Of a DNA stretch of 64,000 nt, positions 8,336 through 16,233 are shown one piece after another. Below the pieces are notes generated by a model that searched no databases, had not been told where the DNA came from, and worked only from the letters and a program-made list of their open reading frames with translations. A program made the translations under genes and the position numbers. Each line of letters starts with the position of its first letter. The stretch's first letter is position 1. The stretch comes from Microbacterium sp. MYb72 (GTDB taxonomy: Bacteria; Actinomycetota; Actinomycetes; Actinomycetales; Microbacteriaceae): NCBI RefSeq assembly GCF_002979415.1, contig NZ_PCOT01000021.1, positions 1 through 64,000 of the forward strand, given 5' to 3'.

Positions 8336-9099
8336 GCACGCACTTCGTCGCCGACACCGCGACGCTCACCGGCCGCTCCATGCGGCACATCTTCCGCAGC
8401 GCCGACACCATCATCACCACGGCGGTCACCCCGATCGCGCTGATGCTGCTGTTCGTGTACGTCTTCGGCGGAGCCCTCAAGCAGAGCACCGGCACCGAGA
8501 ACTACGTCAACTACCTGCTCCCCGGCATCCTGCTGATCGCGATCGCGTCGGGCATCGCCTACACGGCGTTCCGGCTGTTCACCGACATGCAGTCGGGCAT
8601 CTTCGAGCGGTTCCACTCCATGCCGATCGCCCGATCGAGCGTGCTGTGGGCGCATGTGCTCACCTCGCTCGTCGCGAACGGCATCACCCTGGCGATCATC
8701 TTCGCGGTCGGCTTCCTCATGGGCTTCCGTACAGGGGCGAGCGTGTTCGCGTGGCTCGGGGTCATCGGCATCCTGCTGCTGTTCACCCTCGCGCTCACCT
8801 GGCTCGCGATCATCGCGGGGCTCAGCGCGAAGACGACCGACGGAGCGAGCGCCTTCTCGTACCCGCTCATCTTCCTGCCGTTCATCAGCTCGGCCTTCGT
8901 GCCCACCGACACGATGCCGGGGCCGGTGCGCTGGTTCGCCGAGAACCAGCCGGTGACCTCGATCGTCAACACGATCCAGGCGCTGTTCGCCGAGAAGCCC
9001 GTCGGGAACGACATCTGGGTGGCACTCGCCTGGTGCGTCGGCATCCTCGTCGTCGGCTACGTGTTCGCGATCATCGCCTACCGCAAGAAGATCAGTTGA
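8332..9099 (+). CDS. ABC-2 type transporter permease, DrrB-like
   Basis: 255 residues; the ATG overlaps the ATPase stop as ATGA. Six membrane segments are evident, with the DrrB-like features of an N-terminal cytoplasmic stretch (LTGRSMRHIFRS), the central amphipathic region with SGIFERFHSMPIARSSVLWAHVL, and the late motif SAFVPTDTMPGPVRWFAENQPVT, which is highly typical of the DrrB family. It forms the channel half of the PadR-regulated exporter. A GC-rich hairpin at 9118-9154 follows the stop. Confidence 0.95.
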   Translation: MSTHFVADTATLTGRSMRHIFRSADTIITTAVTPIALMLLFVYVFGGALKQSTGTENYVNYLLPGILLIAIASGIAYTAFRLFTDMQSGIFERFHSMPIARSSVLWAHVLTSLVANGITLAIIFAVGFLMGFRTGASVFAWLGVIGILLLFTLALTWLAIIAGLSAKTTDGASAFSYPLIFLPFISSAFVPTDTMPGPVRWFAENQPVTSIVNTIQALFAEKPVGNDIWVALAWCVGILVVGYVFAIIAYRKKIS

Positions 9100-9117
9100 C
9101 CTCGCCCAGCGAGACGG

Positions 9118-9154
9118 AACGCTCCGCCCGGGGATACTCCCCGGACGGGGCGTT
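9118..9154 (+). terminator. Hairpin terminator after the drrB-like gene
   Basis: AACGCTCCGCCCGGGGA (9118-9134) pairs with TCCCCGGACGGGGCGTT (9138-9154) across a three-base loop, with two G-U pairs. It lies 18 bases after the permease stop and is followed by no long U-run, which is normal for high-GC actinobacteria. Confidence 0.7.
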
Positions 9155-9159
9155 TCGCC

Positions 9160-9282
9160 GCGCTCGGCGGCGTGCGGTCACGTCCCGCCCGGTCGGGTCG
9201 GGTCCCGACACGTCGGGTCACGTCTCCTCGGGTCGGGTCCCGTCGCGTCGTGTCCCGACATGTCGCGTCCCGACGCGTCGGG
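9160..9282. repeat. GTCGGG/CCCGAC low-complexity array with 14-base palindromes
   Basis: This convergent intergenic stretch is built from repeated CGGGTC/GTCCCG words. It contains CCCGACACGTCGGG (9204-9217), CCCGACATGTCGCG (9254-9267) and CCCGACGCGTCGGG (9269-9282); the first and third are perfect 14-base palindromes with a variable centre. It lies between the ends of two convergent genes, so promoter operators are unlikely. It may be a termination zone or a protein-binding array. Confidence 0.55.
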
Positions 9283-9349
9283 AGGAGAACTCGCGTTCGG
9301 GCTGAGACCTGAGCCGGATTCCTCAGCCCGAAGAAGAGATCTCCTCCCG
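9279..9349. repeat. 71-base interrupted palindrome, probable terminator or REP-like element
   Basis: Outer arms CGGGAGGAGA (9279-9288) and TCTCCTCCCG (9340-9349) enclose inner arms TTCGGGCTGAG (9296-9306) and CTCAGCCCGAA (9322-9332). The nested fold sits 42 bases beyond the end of the minus-strand MacB-like permease gene, so it could terminate that operon. It resembles the other 58-84 base palindromes in this window in size and placement. Confidence 0.6.
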
Positions 9350-9390
9350 AACACGCGCTCACCCCGCGGCGGAGAGCGGATGCCGCGGCC

Positions 9391-10605
9391 TCACACCGTC
9401 CGCAGGGCCGTGGTCGGCGACAGCCGTGCCGCGCTCACCGCGGGGTAGAGACCAGCGACGACGCCGACCGCGAGCGCCACGAGCGGCCCGCCGACCAGCA
9501 CGACGAGCGGTATCGACGCCGCCTGCCCCTGGATCGCGGCGTAGACGAACACCCCGACCCCGCCGAGCAGCATGCCGACCAGTCCGCCGAGCCCGCCCAG
9601 CACCAGAGCCTCGCCGACGAACTGCCCCGCGATCTGCCCCGAGCGCGCGCCGAGCGCCCGTCGCAGCCCGATCTCGCCTCGACGCTCCAGCACGGCCACC
9701 ACCATGGTGTTCGCGATGCCGATCCCCCCGACCAGCAGCGCGATCGCCGCGAGGCCGACCGCGAGGCCCGACAGCGAGTCGTCCGCGGTCTCCCGGGCTC
9801 CGGCGAGATCGCCGAGTCCCATGACCTGCACGTAGTCGGATGCCGGGTTGGCTGCGCGCGCGACGGCGTCGCGCACATCCGCTCCCGTCCCGCCGTCCGC
9901 CATCCGGACGTAGATCGACGCGATGGTGTTCTTCTCTCCATCCGCCGACACGTGCTCAGCGGCCCAGCGGTCGCCGAGGAACGCCGAGGCGTCGATCGAC
10001 TCGGCGAGACCCGCAGAGTCCAGGATGCCGATCACCGTGTACCACTGCTCTCCGATCCACACCCGCACACCGGGCTCGGTGATCCCCATGCGCGCCGCGG
10101 CCGCGGCCCCGAGCACCGTGACCGGAAGGGAGCGCGTCGACTCGTCGAACCACTCCCCCTCGGCCACCGACCCCTCCACCGACGACAGGAAGTCCGGGCT
10201 CGCCGCGTACGCCGTCAGCCCGTTGCCCTGGCTCTTCGCGATCAGGTCGTTGCGGTACACGCCGATCCCGTCGGGCACGCTCTGCAGCACGCCGACCTCC
10301 TCGACGCCGTCGACCCGGTCGATCATGCCCGCGGCCGACTGGGGCAGCGGCACCGGCTTGTCGTCGGGACCGTATCCCGGCTGGACGACGAGCATGTCGG
10401 CGCCGAGCGCGTCGAGCTTGGCGAGCAGCGCCGCCTGATTCGACGCCGCGATACCCGTGATCGCGGTGAGAGCCGCGATCCCGACCGCCACACCGAGCGC
10501 CGAGAGCGCCGTGCGCATCTTGCGGCTGCGTGGACCGATGAGCGCGGTGCGGATGCTGTCGAGCGCGCTGAGCCGCGGCATCCTCTCCCCTGAACGCCGC
10601 TTCAT
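9391..10605 (-). CDS. ABC transporter permease, MacB-type
   Basis: 404 residues, ATG at 10605 with a good ribosome site (GGAAGGAG), overlapping the ATPase stop as ATGA. It has one membrane helix near residues 30-52, a large extracytoplasmic MacB_PCD domain, then three C-terminal helices of the FtsX fold with the typical motif GGIGIANTMVVAVLERRGEIGLRRALGA around residues 300-330. It operates with the ATPase and the PG-binding adaptor encoded just upstream as a tripartite-like exporter. The adjacent OmpR-type two-component system suggests stress or antibiotic induction. Confidence 0.95.
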   Translation of the reverse strand: MKRRSGERMPRLSALDSIRTALIGPRSRKMRTALSALGVAVGIAALTAITGIAASNQAALLAKLDALGADMLVVQPGYGPDDKPVPLPQSAAGMIDRVDGVEEVGVLQSVPDGIGVYRNDLIAKSQGNGLTAYAASPDFLSSVEGSVAEGEWFDESTRSLPVTVLGAAAAARMGITEPGVRVWIGEQWYTVIGILDSAGLAESIDASAFLGDRWAAEHVSADGEKNTIASIYVRMADGGTGADVRDAVARAANPASDYVQVMGLGDLAGARETADDSLSGLAVGLAAIALLVGGIGIANTMVVAVLERRGEIGLRRALGARSGQIAGQFVGEALVLGGLGGLVGMLLGGVGVFVYAAIQGQAASIPLVVLVGGPLVALAVGVVAGLYPAVSAARLSPTTALRTV

Positions 10606-11312
10606 CGTGCTGCTCCTTCCAGGACCAGGGCTCCGGTGTCGCTGAGGATGCGCCCGTCGTGGATGCTCACCTGACGCTGCGTGCGGGCGGCGATGTGCGC
10701 ATCGTGGGTGATGATCACCACTGCGGTTCCGGCCTCGGAGATGGAGGTGAGCAGTTCGAGGATGCGCCCGCCCGTGGTCGAGTCCAGGGCGCCGGTCGGC
10801 TCGTCGGCGAACAGCACCGACGGATCGCCGACGACCGCCCTGGCGATCGCGACGCGCTGCTGCTCGCCGCCCGACAGCTGACCGGGCCGGTGCCGCATGC
10901 GCGCACCCAGCCCCACCCGTTCGAGTGCGACCGCGGCCCTCGACGCCCGCTCCGCCGCAGGGACCCCGGAGTAGAGCAGCCCCAGTGCGACGTTGTCGAG
11001 CGCGCTCAGCGCCGGCAGCAAGAAGAACTGCTGGAAGACGAACCCGATCCGCCGCGCGCGCAGGGCGGCGCGCTCGCGCTCCCCCAGCCTCGCGACGTCC
11101 GTGCCGTCGATCAGCACGGTGCCGCTCGTCGGATCGTCGAGCGTGCCCATGATCGCGAGCATCGTGCTCTTGCCCGATCCCGACGCCCCCACCACCGACA
11201 CGAGCTCACCGCTCCCGATGGCCAGGTCGACCCCGTGCAGCACGCGCAGCGGCGGGCTGCCCGGATACTCCTTGACGACGTCGACCAGCTCGACGACCGT
11301 TCCGGGCATCAC
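10602..11312 (-). CDS. ABC transporter ATP-binding protein, MacB/LolD type
   Basis: 236 residues with intact motifs: Walker A GASGSGKST near 42, Q-loop FQQFFLLPAL, signature LSGGEQQRVAIARAVV, Walker B VLFADEPTGALDS and the H-loop VVIITHDAHIA. It overlaps the adaptor stop upstream and the permease start downstream, so the four genes from 13113 to 9391 form one operon. It energises the MacB-type permease through mechanotransmission rather than classic alternating access, as known for the family. Confidence 0.95.
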   Translation of the reverse strand: MMPGTVVELVDVVKEYPGSPPLRVLHGVDLAIGSGELVSVVGASGSGKSTMLAIMGTLDDPTSGTVLIDGTDVARLGERERAALRARRIGFVFQQFFLLPALSALDNVALGLLYSGVPAAERASRAAVALERVGLGARMRHRPGQLSGGEQQRVAIARAVVGDPSVLFADEPTGALDSTTGGRILELLTSISEAGTAVVIITHDAHIAARTQRQVSIHDGRILSDTGALVLEGAAR

Positions 11313-12361
11313 TGGGCCACCACCACGGCGTCGCCCTCGGCGAGGTCTCCCCCGACGATCTGCACCCGGGCGTCGGCGATCAGCCCGACCTCGACCGCCA
11401 CCCGCTCGACCTTCCCGTTCTTGCGGAGCACGTCCACCGCATAGCCGCCGTCGGCGGTGGCGACCAGCGCGGTCACCGGGACCACGAGCGCGTCCTTGAC
11501 CTCGTCGGCCGCGAGCACGACCTTCACGGCGCGAAGGCCGATGCCCTGCGCGGCCGCGGGGTCGGCCAGATCGACCAGCGCGGTGGGCGGCGTCGTCTCG
11601 CCCTCCTTCTCCGTCGGCTGCCCGCCGGGGTCGATCGACGTGATCGTCGCCGGAACCTCGGTGCCGTCGGGGAGCACGACCTTCACCGCCGTCCCCGGCA
11701 GGATCTCCCTCGCCTGCGCATCCGTGAGCTTCGCCACCACGCGCAGGGTCGTGCCCGTGTAGCTGAGCGGGCTGGAGCCGGCGGGATCGCCCAGGTGTGC
11801 CTTCACCGCATCGACCCGCACCGAGGCATCGGCGATCGCGACGACGTCCCCCAGCTTCACGACGCCGTCCTTCGCCATCCCGAGCGACTTCTGCCAGGCC
11901 TTGACCGCGGCCTCCGTGACCTGGGTGAACTCGTCGTCGACCGTCAGATTCTTGCCGAAGCCGAGGTCGGCGAGCGCCTGCTCCAGCTGACGCACGTCGG
12001 GACCCTTCTCCACACCCATGCCGAGATCCCGCCAGAACGGCCGGTCACCGCGCACCGCGATCACCGGTTTGCCGTCGACCTCGTAGAGCGCCTGACCGAC
12101 GCTCACCACATCGCCGGCCTTCGGCAGACGGGTGACGGTGCCTCCGCGCCCGGGGAGGTCGATGGATGCGCCGTAGCTGAGGCTGCCGTTCAGACGCAGG
12201 TCGGAGGTGAGCGTGGTGAGCTCGGCGATGGCCGTGACCGGCTTCTTGCCCTCGTCAGGACTCTCAGCGGCGGACCGCCAGGGCTGCAGCACGGCGAGCG
12301 CCACCCCCGCAGCGGCGACGAGCGCGAGGGGCGTCAGCACCCAGGCCACCCGGCGGCTCAT
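11309..12361 (-). CDS. MacA-like efflux adaptor with peptidoglycan-binding domain
   Basis: About 350 residues from the ATG at 12361, which overlaps the lipoprotein stop (ATGA). An N-terminal membrane anchor (about 7-25) is followed by a barrel-sandwich hybrid half-motif (GRGGTVTRLPKAGDVVSVGQALYEVDG), then a PG_binding_1 domain at about 105-160 (GPDVRQLEQALADLGFG ... AAVKAWQKSLGM), and then a second hybrid/beta-barrel region ending in GGDLAEGDAVVVAQ. Gram-positive MacA relatives use the wall-binding insert in place of an outer-membrane duct. The gene order lipoprotein-adaptor-ATPase-permease supports one exporter. Confidence 0.92.
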   Translation of the reverse strand: MSRRVAWVLTPLALVAAAGVALAVLQPWRSAAESPDEGKKPVTAIAELTTLTSDLRLNGSLSYGASIDLPGRGGTVTRLPKAGDVVSVGQALYEVDGKPVIAVRGDRPFWRDLGMGVEKGPDVRQLEQALADLGFGKNLTVDDEFTQVTEAAVKAWQKSLGMAKDGVVKLGDVVAIADASVRVDAVKAHLGDPAGSSPLSYTGTTLRVVAKLTDAQAREILPGTAVKVVLPDGTEVPATITSIDPGGQPTEKEGETTPPTALVDLADPAAAQGIGLRAVKVVLAADEVKDALVVPVTALVATADGGYAVDVLRKNGKVERVAVEVGLIADARVQIVGGDLAEGDAVVVAQ

Positions 12362-13113
12362 TCGCCGCCCTCCGCGGGAACGACGGTCGTCGCCATGAAC
12401 CCGCCCTCGAAGAACTCGCTCACCACGGCGAACCAGTCGAAGTCGAGCGCCTCGATGCTCTTCTGGGAGATCGCCGGCGGCATCTCGCCCATCGCGTCCT
12501 TGCACGACGTGAGCAGCTCCCTGGCCTCGTCTTCGGTGATGCCGGCCGGCAGCTCCAGCATGCCGTCGGCATCCGGATCGGCGAAGTCCGCGTACCCGTT
12601 CTCCCTGGCGCACTCGGCGAACTTCAGGCTCGCCTCGATCATGTCCTTCGCGGAGAACGCCTTGGCGCCCTCGGCCATCGACATGTCCGGTTCGGGCTGC
12701 GAGAACTCCGGGACCTTCTTCTCGCAGGTCTCCCACGCCTCCCGCTGGCCGCCGTCCTCCGGGTAGCCGTCTGCGGTGGTCGACGCCAGCCACATGCCGT
12801 CCTCGTCGGTCGTGACCATGGTCATGCCGAGGTTCTCGCCCTCTCCCGTGCTGAGCGTCGCCGACCCGCTTTCCATGCTCTCCATCGGGGAGTCGCCGGG
12901 AGCATCGGGCATGAGCATGCCCACCTGCCCGCCCTCGAGGATCTTCGCCGTCTGCCCCTCCCCGGTGAGGCATGTCACGAAACGCGCCGCTGCGGCGTCG
13001 TTCGCGGCATCCCCCTTGCCCTGTCCCTCCGGAGCCGCGCAGGCGGCGAGCACGATGACCGCCGCGATGGCGGGGATCACCGCCAAGGTGCGGCGCTTCT
13101 TCACATCGACCAT
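12358..13113 (-). CDS. Secreted lipoprotein of a MacAB-type operon, unknown function
   Basis: 251 residues with a signal peptide and lipobox LAAC (Cys25). The mature part is acidic and begins with the element RFVTCLTGEGQTAKIL, followed by two copies of a small cysteine-bearing segment resembling FAECARENGYADFADPDADG, which recurs in actinobacterial lipoproteins located upstream of efflux adaptors. Cys pairs (TCLTG..., CEKK, ECAREN, SCKDAM) suggest disulfides. It is the first gene of the four-gene operon. A role in substrate capture or sensing is inferred only from position. Confidence 0.82.
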   Translation of the reverse strand: MVDVKKRRTLAVIPAIAAVIVLAACAAPEGQGKGDAANDAAAARFVTCLTGEGQTAKILEGGQVGMLMPDAPGDSPMESMESGSATLSTGEGENLGMTMVTTDEDGMWLASTTADGYPEDGGQREAWETCEKKVPEFSQPEPDMSMAEGAKAFSAKDMIEASLKFAECARENGYADFADPDADGMLELPAGITEDEARELLTSCKDAMGEMPPAISQKSIEALDFDWFAVVSEFFEGGFMATTVVPAEGGE

Positions 13114-13200
13114 GACATTCCCTTTCTCCCGGCCGCGGCTCGTCCACGACTCCGCAGTCAGTTCTATGGAGGCGGTGGTTTGCTGTCGGTATGACGGCTC

Positions 13201-13218
13201 CTAACCGGAAACTAACCG
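13201..13218 (+). promoter_or_regulatory. Direct repeat CTAACCG, probable response-regulator site
   Basis: CTAACCG occurs at 13201-13207 and again at 13212-13218, an 11-base period (one helical turn), as expected for OmpR/PhoB-type dimers binding in tandem. It lies between the divergent lipoprotein operon (start 13113) and the response regulator gene (start 13251), so it could control both. Confidence 0.5.
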
Positions 13219-13250
13219 CGGCCCCCGCACCCTCGGATGAGGGAGGTGCC

Positions 13251-13916
13251 ATGCGGCTGCTGCTGGTGGAGGACGAGGTCGATCTGGCCGACACGCTGGC
13301 CGACGGCCTGCGCCGAGAGGGGTACCTCGTGGACGTCGCGCGTGACGGCGCGAGCGCGCTGACAGCGGCCGCGGCATCCGACGTCGACGTGATCGTGCTC
13401 GATCGCGACCTGCCTGTGCTGCACGGGGATGCCGTCTGCCGCACCCTCGTGGCGCAGGGGTATCCCGCGCGCATCCTCATGCTCACCGCCGCAGGCGCCC
13501 TCACCGACCGCGTCGAGGGCCTCGACCTCGGCGCGGACGACTACCTCGCCAAGCCCTTCGCCTACGTGGAGCTGCTCGCGCGCATCCGCTCCCTCGCCCG
13601 CCGCACGCAGACGACGCGGCAGAGCGCGGTGCGCGAGTTCGCCGGGATCCGGCTCGACGTGGCCCGGCGCATCGCGGAGCGGGAGGGGATGCCGATCCGG
13701 CTCACCCTCAAGGAGTTCGGGGTGCTGGAGACGCTGCTCACCGCCGAGGGCGGATACGTGAGCGCGGAGGAGCTGCTCGACGAGGTGTGGGACGAGCCGC
13801 TCGAACGGACCCGCGGCGTCGTCAAGATCGTGGTGCACACGCTGCGCCGCAAGCTCGGAGGGCCGGCCGTCATCCACTCGGCGGCCGGCCACGGATACCG
13901 GATGGGGACGTCATGA
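13251..13916 (+). CDS. Response regulator, OmpR/PhoB type
   Basis: 221 residues from the ATG at 13251, preceded by GGGAGG; an upstream ATG at 13191 is in frame but poorly supported. The receiver domain has EDE (7-9), phosphoacceptor Asp51 in VIVLDRDLPV, and Lys about 101 in DDYLAKPFAYVEL. The winged-helix output domain runs from about 130 to the end (LTLKEFGVLETLL ... RGVVKIVVHTLRRKLG ... HGYRMG). It overlaps the kinase gene as ATGA and diverges from the MacAB-like exporter operon, the likely target. Confidence 0.94.
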   Translation: MRLLLVEDEVDLADTLADGLRREGYLVDVARDGASALTAAAASDVDVIVLDRDLPVLHGDAVCRTLVAQGYPARILMLTAAGALTDRVEGLDLGADDYLAKPFAYVELLARIRSLARRTQTTRQSAVREFAGIRLDVARRIAEREGMPIRLTLKEFGVLETLLTAEGGYVSAEELLDEVWDEPLERTRGVVKIVVHTLRRKLGGPAVIHSAAGHGYRMGTS

Positions 13917-15181
13917 GACGCATGAGCTTCCGCACCAGGCTGGTGCTGATCATCACCGCGGTGTTCATCGCGGCGGGCGCCGCCCTGCTCGCCGTGCAGT
14001 ACCTGGTCGTGCAGCAGCTGTTCGCATCTGCCATCTCGCTGACGACGCAGAGCTGCGTGCCCGCGAGCATCCTGACCGACAGCACCGACGTCACCGGGAC
14101 GACCGCGCCCGAGGGCGCCGTCCCCTTCTCCACCTTCGGGTCGACGGACAGCGCGACCATCACCGGTTGCGCCTATTTCGAGGAGGTCGCGCAGGCGATA
14201 CCCGCATCGACTCCCGCCCAGACCGTGGCGGTCGACTCGGTCGGCGGCGCGGTGCTGCAGCAGTCGACCTTCCTCGCCGACGAGGTGGGCGGCGGCCTGC
14301 TGCTGTGGTCGGCGGTGACCCTCCTGGCGTTCACCGGGGTGGCCGCCGCGATCGCGTTCTGGCTCGCCCGGCGCTCGCTCGACCGCATCGGCGAGGTCAC
14401 CGCCGCCGCACGCGACATCTCCGAGCGCGACCTCGGACGACGCCTCGACCTCCCCGGCCCCGACGACGAGATCAAGGAGCTCGGCGACACGATCGACGGC
14501 ATGCTCGACCGCCTGGAGTCGGCGTTCGCCGCGCAGGACCGCTTCGTCGCGAACGCCTCCCACGAACTGCGGACCCCGCTCACGACCACCCGGACCGCAC
14601 TGGAGATCCCGCTGACCCAGGGCGACGTCCCGGAGGGGCTGGAGCCGAACATGCGCAGGGCCCTTCGTGCCACCGAGCAGAGCGAACGGCTCATCACCGC
14701 GCTCCTCACGCTCGCCCGCTCCCGCACCGACCTCGAGCACGTCGAGCACGTCGAGGTCGACAGCGTCGTCTCGGCGGAGATCGAGGAGCTCACGGCGAAC
14801 GACGTGACGCTGCACGCGGACCTCTCGGCGGCGTCGATCGACGGAGACGGGATGCTGATCGCCAGGGCCGTGCGCAACCTGCTGGAGAACGGCATCCGCC
14901 ACAACGTGACGGACGGAGAGCTGTGGGTGCGCGTGCGCCGCGGCAAGGATCACGTCGTCGTCGAGGTCGAGAACACCGGCGCCCCCATCGCGCCGGCGAC
15001 GCTCGCGCTGCTCACCGAGCCCTTCTACCGAGGAGACGCGACGCGCACCTCGACCGGTCCGGACGGCACAGGGCTCGGCCTCGCGATCGTGCAGAGCGTC
15101 GTGGAGAAGCACGGCGGAACCCTGCATCTCACCGCGCGCCCCGGCGGCGGCCTGATCGCCGCCCTCTCCCTCCCCGCCTAG
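13913..15181 (+). CDS. Sensor histidine kinase with HAMP domain
   Basis: 422 residues, start overlapping the regulator stop. Membrane helix 1 is at about 9-30 and helix 2 at about 125-150, flanking an extracytoplasmic sensor loop of about 95 residues with two cysteines (SCVPA, GCAYF) that could form a disulfide. HAMP follows. HisKA has the phosphoacceptor His217 in NASHELRTPL, and the HATPase_c domain shows NLLENGIRHN and GTGLGLAIVQSVVEKHGG. It forms an EnvZ-like pair with the upstream regulator. The signal is unknown; regulation of the neighbouring exporter is inferred. Confidence 0.94.
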   Translation: MRRMSFRTRLVLIITAVFIAAGAALLAVQYLVVQQLFASAISLTTQSCVPASILTDSTDVTGTTAPEGAVPFSTFGSTDSATITGCAYFEEVAQAIPASTPAQTVAVDSVGGAVLQQSTFLADEVGGGLLLWSAVTLLAFTGVAAAIAFWLARRSLDRIGEVTAAARDISERDLGRRLDLPGPDDEIKELGDTIDGMLDRLESAFAAQDRFVANASHELRTPLTTTRTALEIPLTQGDVPEGLEPNMRRALRATEQSERLITALLTLARSRTDLEHVEHVEVDSVVSAEIEELTANDVTLHADLSAASIDGDGMLIARAVRNLLENGIRHNVTDGELWVRVRRGKDHVVVEVENTGAPIAPATLALLTEPFYRGDATRTSTGPDGTGLGLAIVQSVVEKHGGTLHLTARPGGGLIAALSLPA

Positions 15182-15195
15182 CGCCTCAGCGCAGC

Positions 15196-15253
15196 TGAGG
15201 GGTCAAGAAGTGCCGCCTCCCACTCCCCGGAGACGGCACTTCTTGACCCCTCA
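15196..15253. repeat. 58-base perfect-arm palindrome between convergent genes
   Basis: Twenty-base perfect inverted arms: TGAGGGGTCAAGAAGTGCCG at 15196-15215 pairs with its complement at 15234-15253 across an 18-base loop. It lies 15 bases after the kinase stop and 50 bases from the end of the convergent proX gene. It can serve as a bidirectional terminator, but arms this long are unusual for that and suggest a dispersed palindromic repeat. Confidence 0.7.
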
Positions 15254-15303
15254 ACGCACGATCGAGCGCGCGAGAGCGCGGACCGAGCGCGAGGGAGTGG
15301 GCG

Positions 15304-16233
15304 TCAGTCGACGACCCAGCCCAGGCGGTCGCCGTTCTGCTCGAGCCAGGCGTCGACGGCATCCGCTTCCTTGCCCTCGCCGTACTGGTTGACGACGAGG
15401 TCCTCCAACGAGCCGTACTGCTCGTCGTCCAGACGGATCTTCTCGATGAGCGCTGCGGCCTCGGGGAACTCCTTCGCGAAGCCCTTCGTGCCGAGGAAGT
15501 GCAGCCCCTCGGCCTCGCCCATCGCGCCCTTCGGATCCTCGAGATCCTTCACGGGGAACGCGTCGTTGGCCCAGAAGGGGCGCCACAGCGTGACCACGAT
15601 GTCCTCCTGCTTCTCGGTCGCGGCCTTCAGCTCGGTGAGCATGGCCGCGGTCGAGGAGGTGAGCAGCGAGTACTCGCCGTCCAGCCCGTAGGCCGACAGC
15701 ATCTTGACCGTCTGCTTCGTGAGGCCCGCACCGGGCTCGATGCCGACGATCTTGCCGCCGAAGTCCGCACCCTTGCCCGCGAGGTCCTCGATCGAGTCGA
15801 TGTCGGAGTACTCCGGCACGGCGATCGTGAGCTTCGCGTTGTCGTAGTACGCGCCGAGGTCTTCGATCGAGTCGGCGTACTTGGTCATGTACTCGGCGTG
15901 CGTCAGCTCGGGCCAGGCCGACGGGTAGAGGTCGACGTCGCCCTGAGCGAGCCCCGCGTAGAGCGGCCCCGCCTCGGTGAGCGTCTTCATCTTCACGTCG
16001 TAGCCGAGCTTGCCGAGCTGGTCCTGCAGCAGGTACGCGGTGCTGAGGCCGTCGGTCCAGCTGGGCAGGAACCCGAGCGTGATGGTGCCCTTGTCTCCCG
16101 TGCTCTCCCCACCGGTCGACCCGCCGCCGGTGAGGCCGCTGGTGCCTCCGGCGCCGTCGGTCGCGCAGCCGACGAGGGCGAGGGATGCCGCGGCGACGAG
16201 GGCCGCGGAGATGAGGATCCTGTTCTTAGGCAT
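15304..16233 (-). CDS. proX: Glycine betaine/proline ABC transporter substrate-binding lipoprotein (ProX/OpuAC type)
   Basis: 309 residues. Signal peptide with lipobox LVGC (Cys23), a Gly/Ser/Thr-rich tether, then an OpuAC-type binding domain beginning ITLGFLPSWTDGLSTAYLLQDQL and containing DVDLYPSAWPELTHAEYM and VVTLWRPFWANDAF. The aromatic residues in these segments match the tryptophan cage used by the family to bind quaternary ammonium compounds. It is the last gene of the operon ATPase-permease-binding protein and overlaps the permease gene by 8 bases. The ligand is probably glycine betaine or a related osmolyte. Confidence 0.93.
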   Translation of the reverse strand: MPKNRILISAALVAAASLALVGCATDGAGGTSGLTGGGSTGGESTGDKGTITLGFLPSWTDGLSTAYLLQDQLGKLGYDVKMKTLTEAGPLYAGLAQGDVDLYPSAWPELTHAEYMTKYADSIEDLGAYYDNAKLTIAVPEYSDIDSIEDLAGKGADFGGKIVGIEPGAGLTKQTVKMLSAYGLDGEYSLLTSSTAAMLTELKAATEKQEDIVVTLWRPFWANDAFPVKDLEDPKGAMGEAEGLHFLGTKGFAKEFPEAAALIEKIRLDDEQYGSLEDLVVNQYGEGKEADAVDAWLEQNGDRLGWVVD

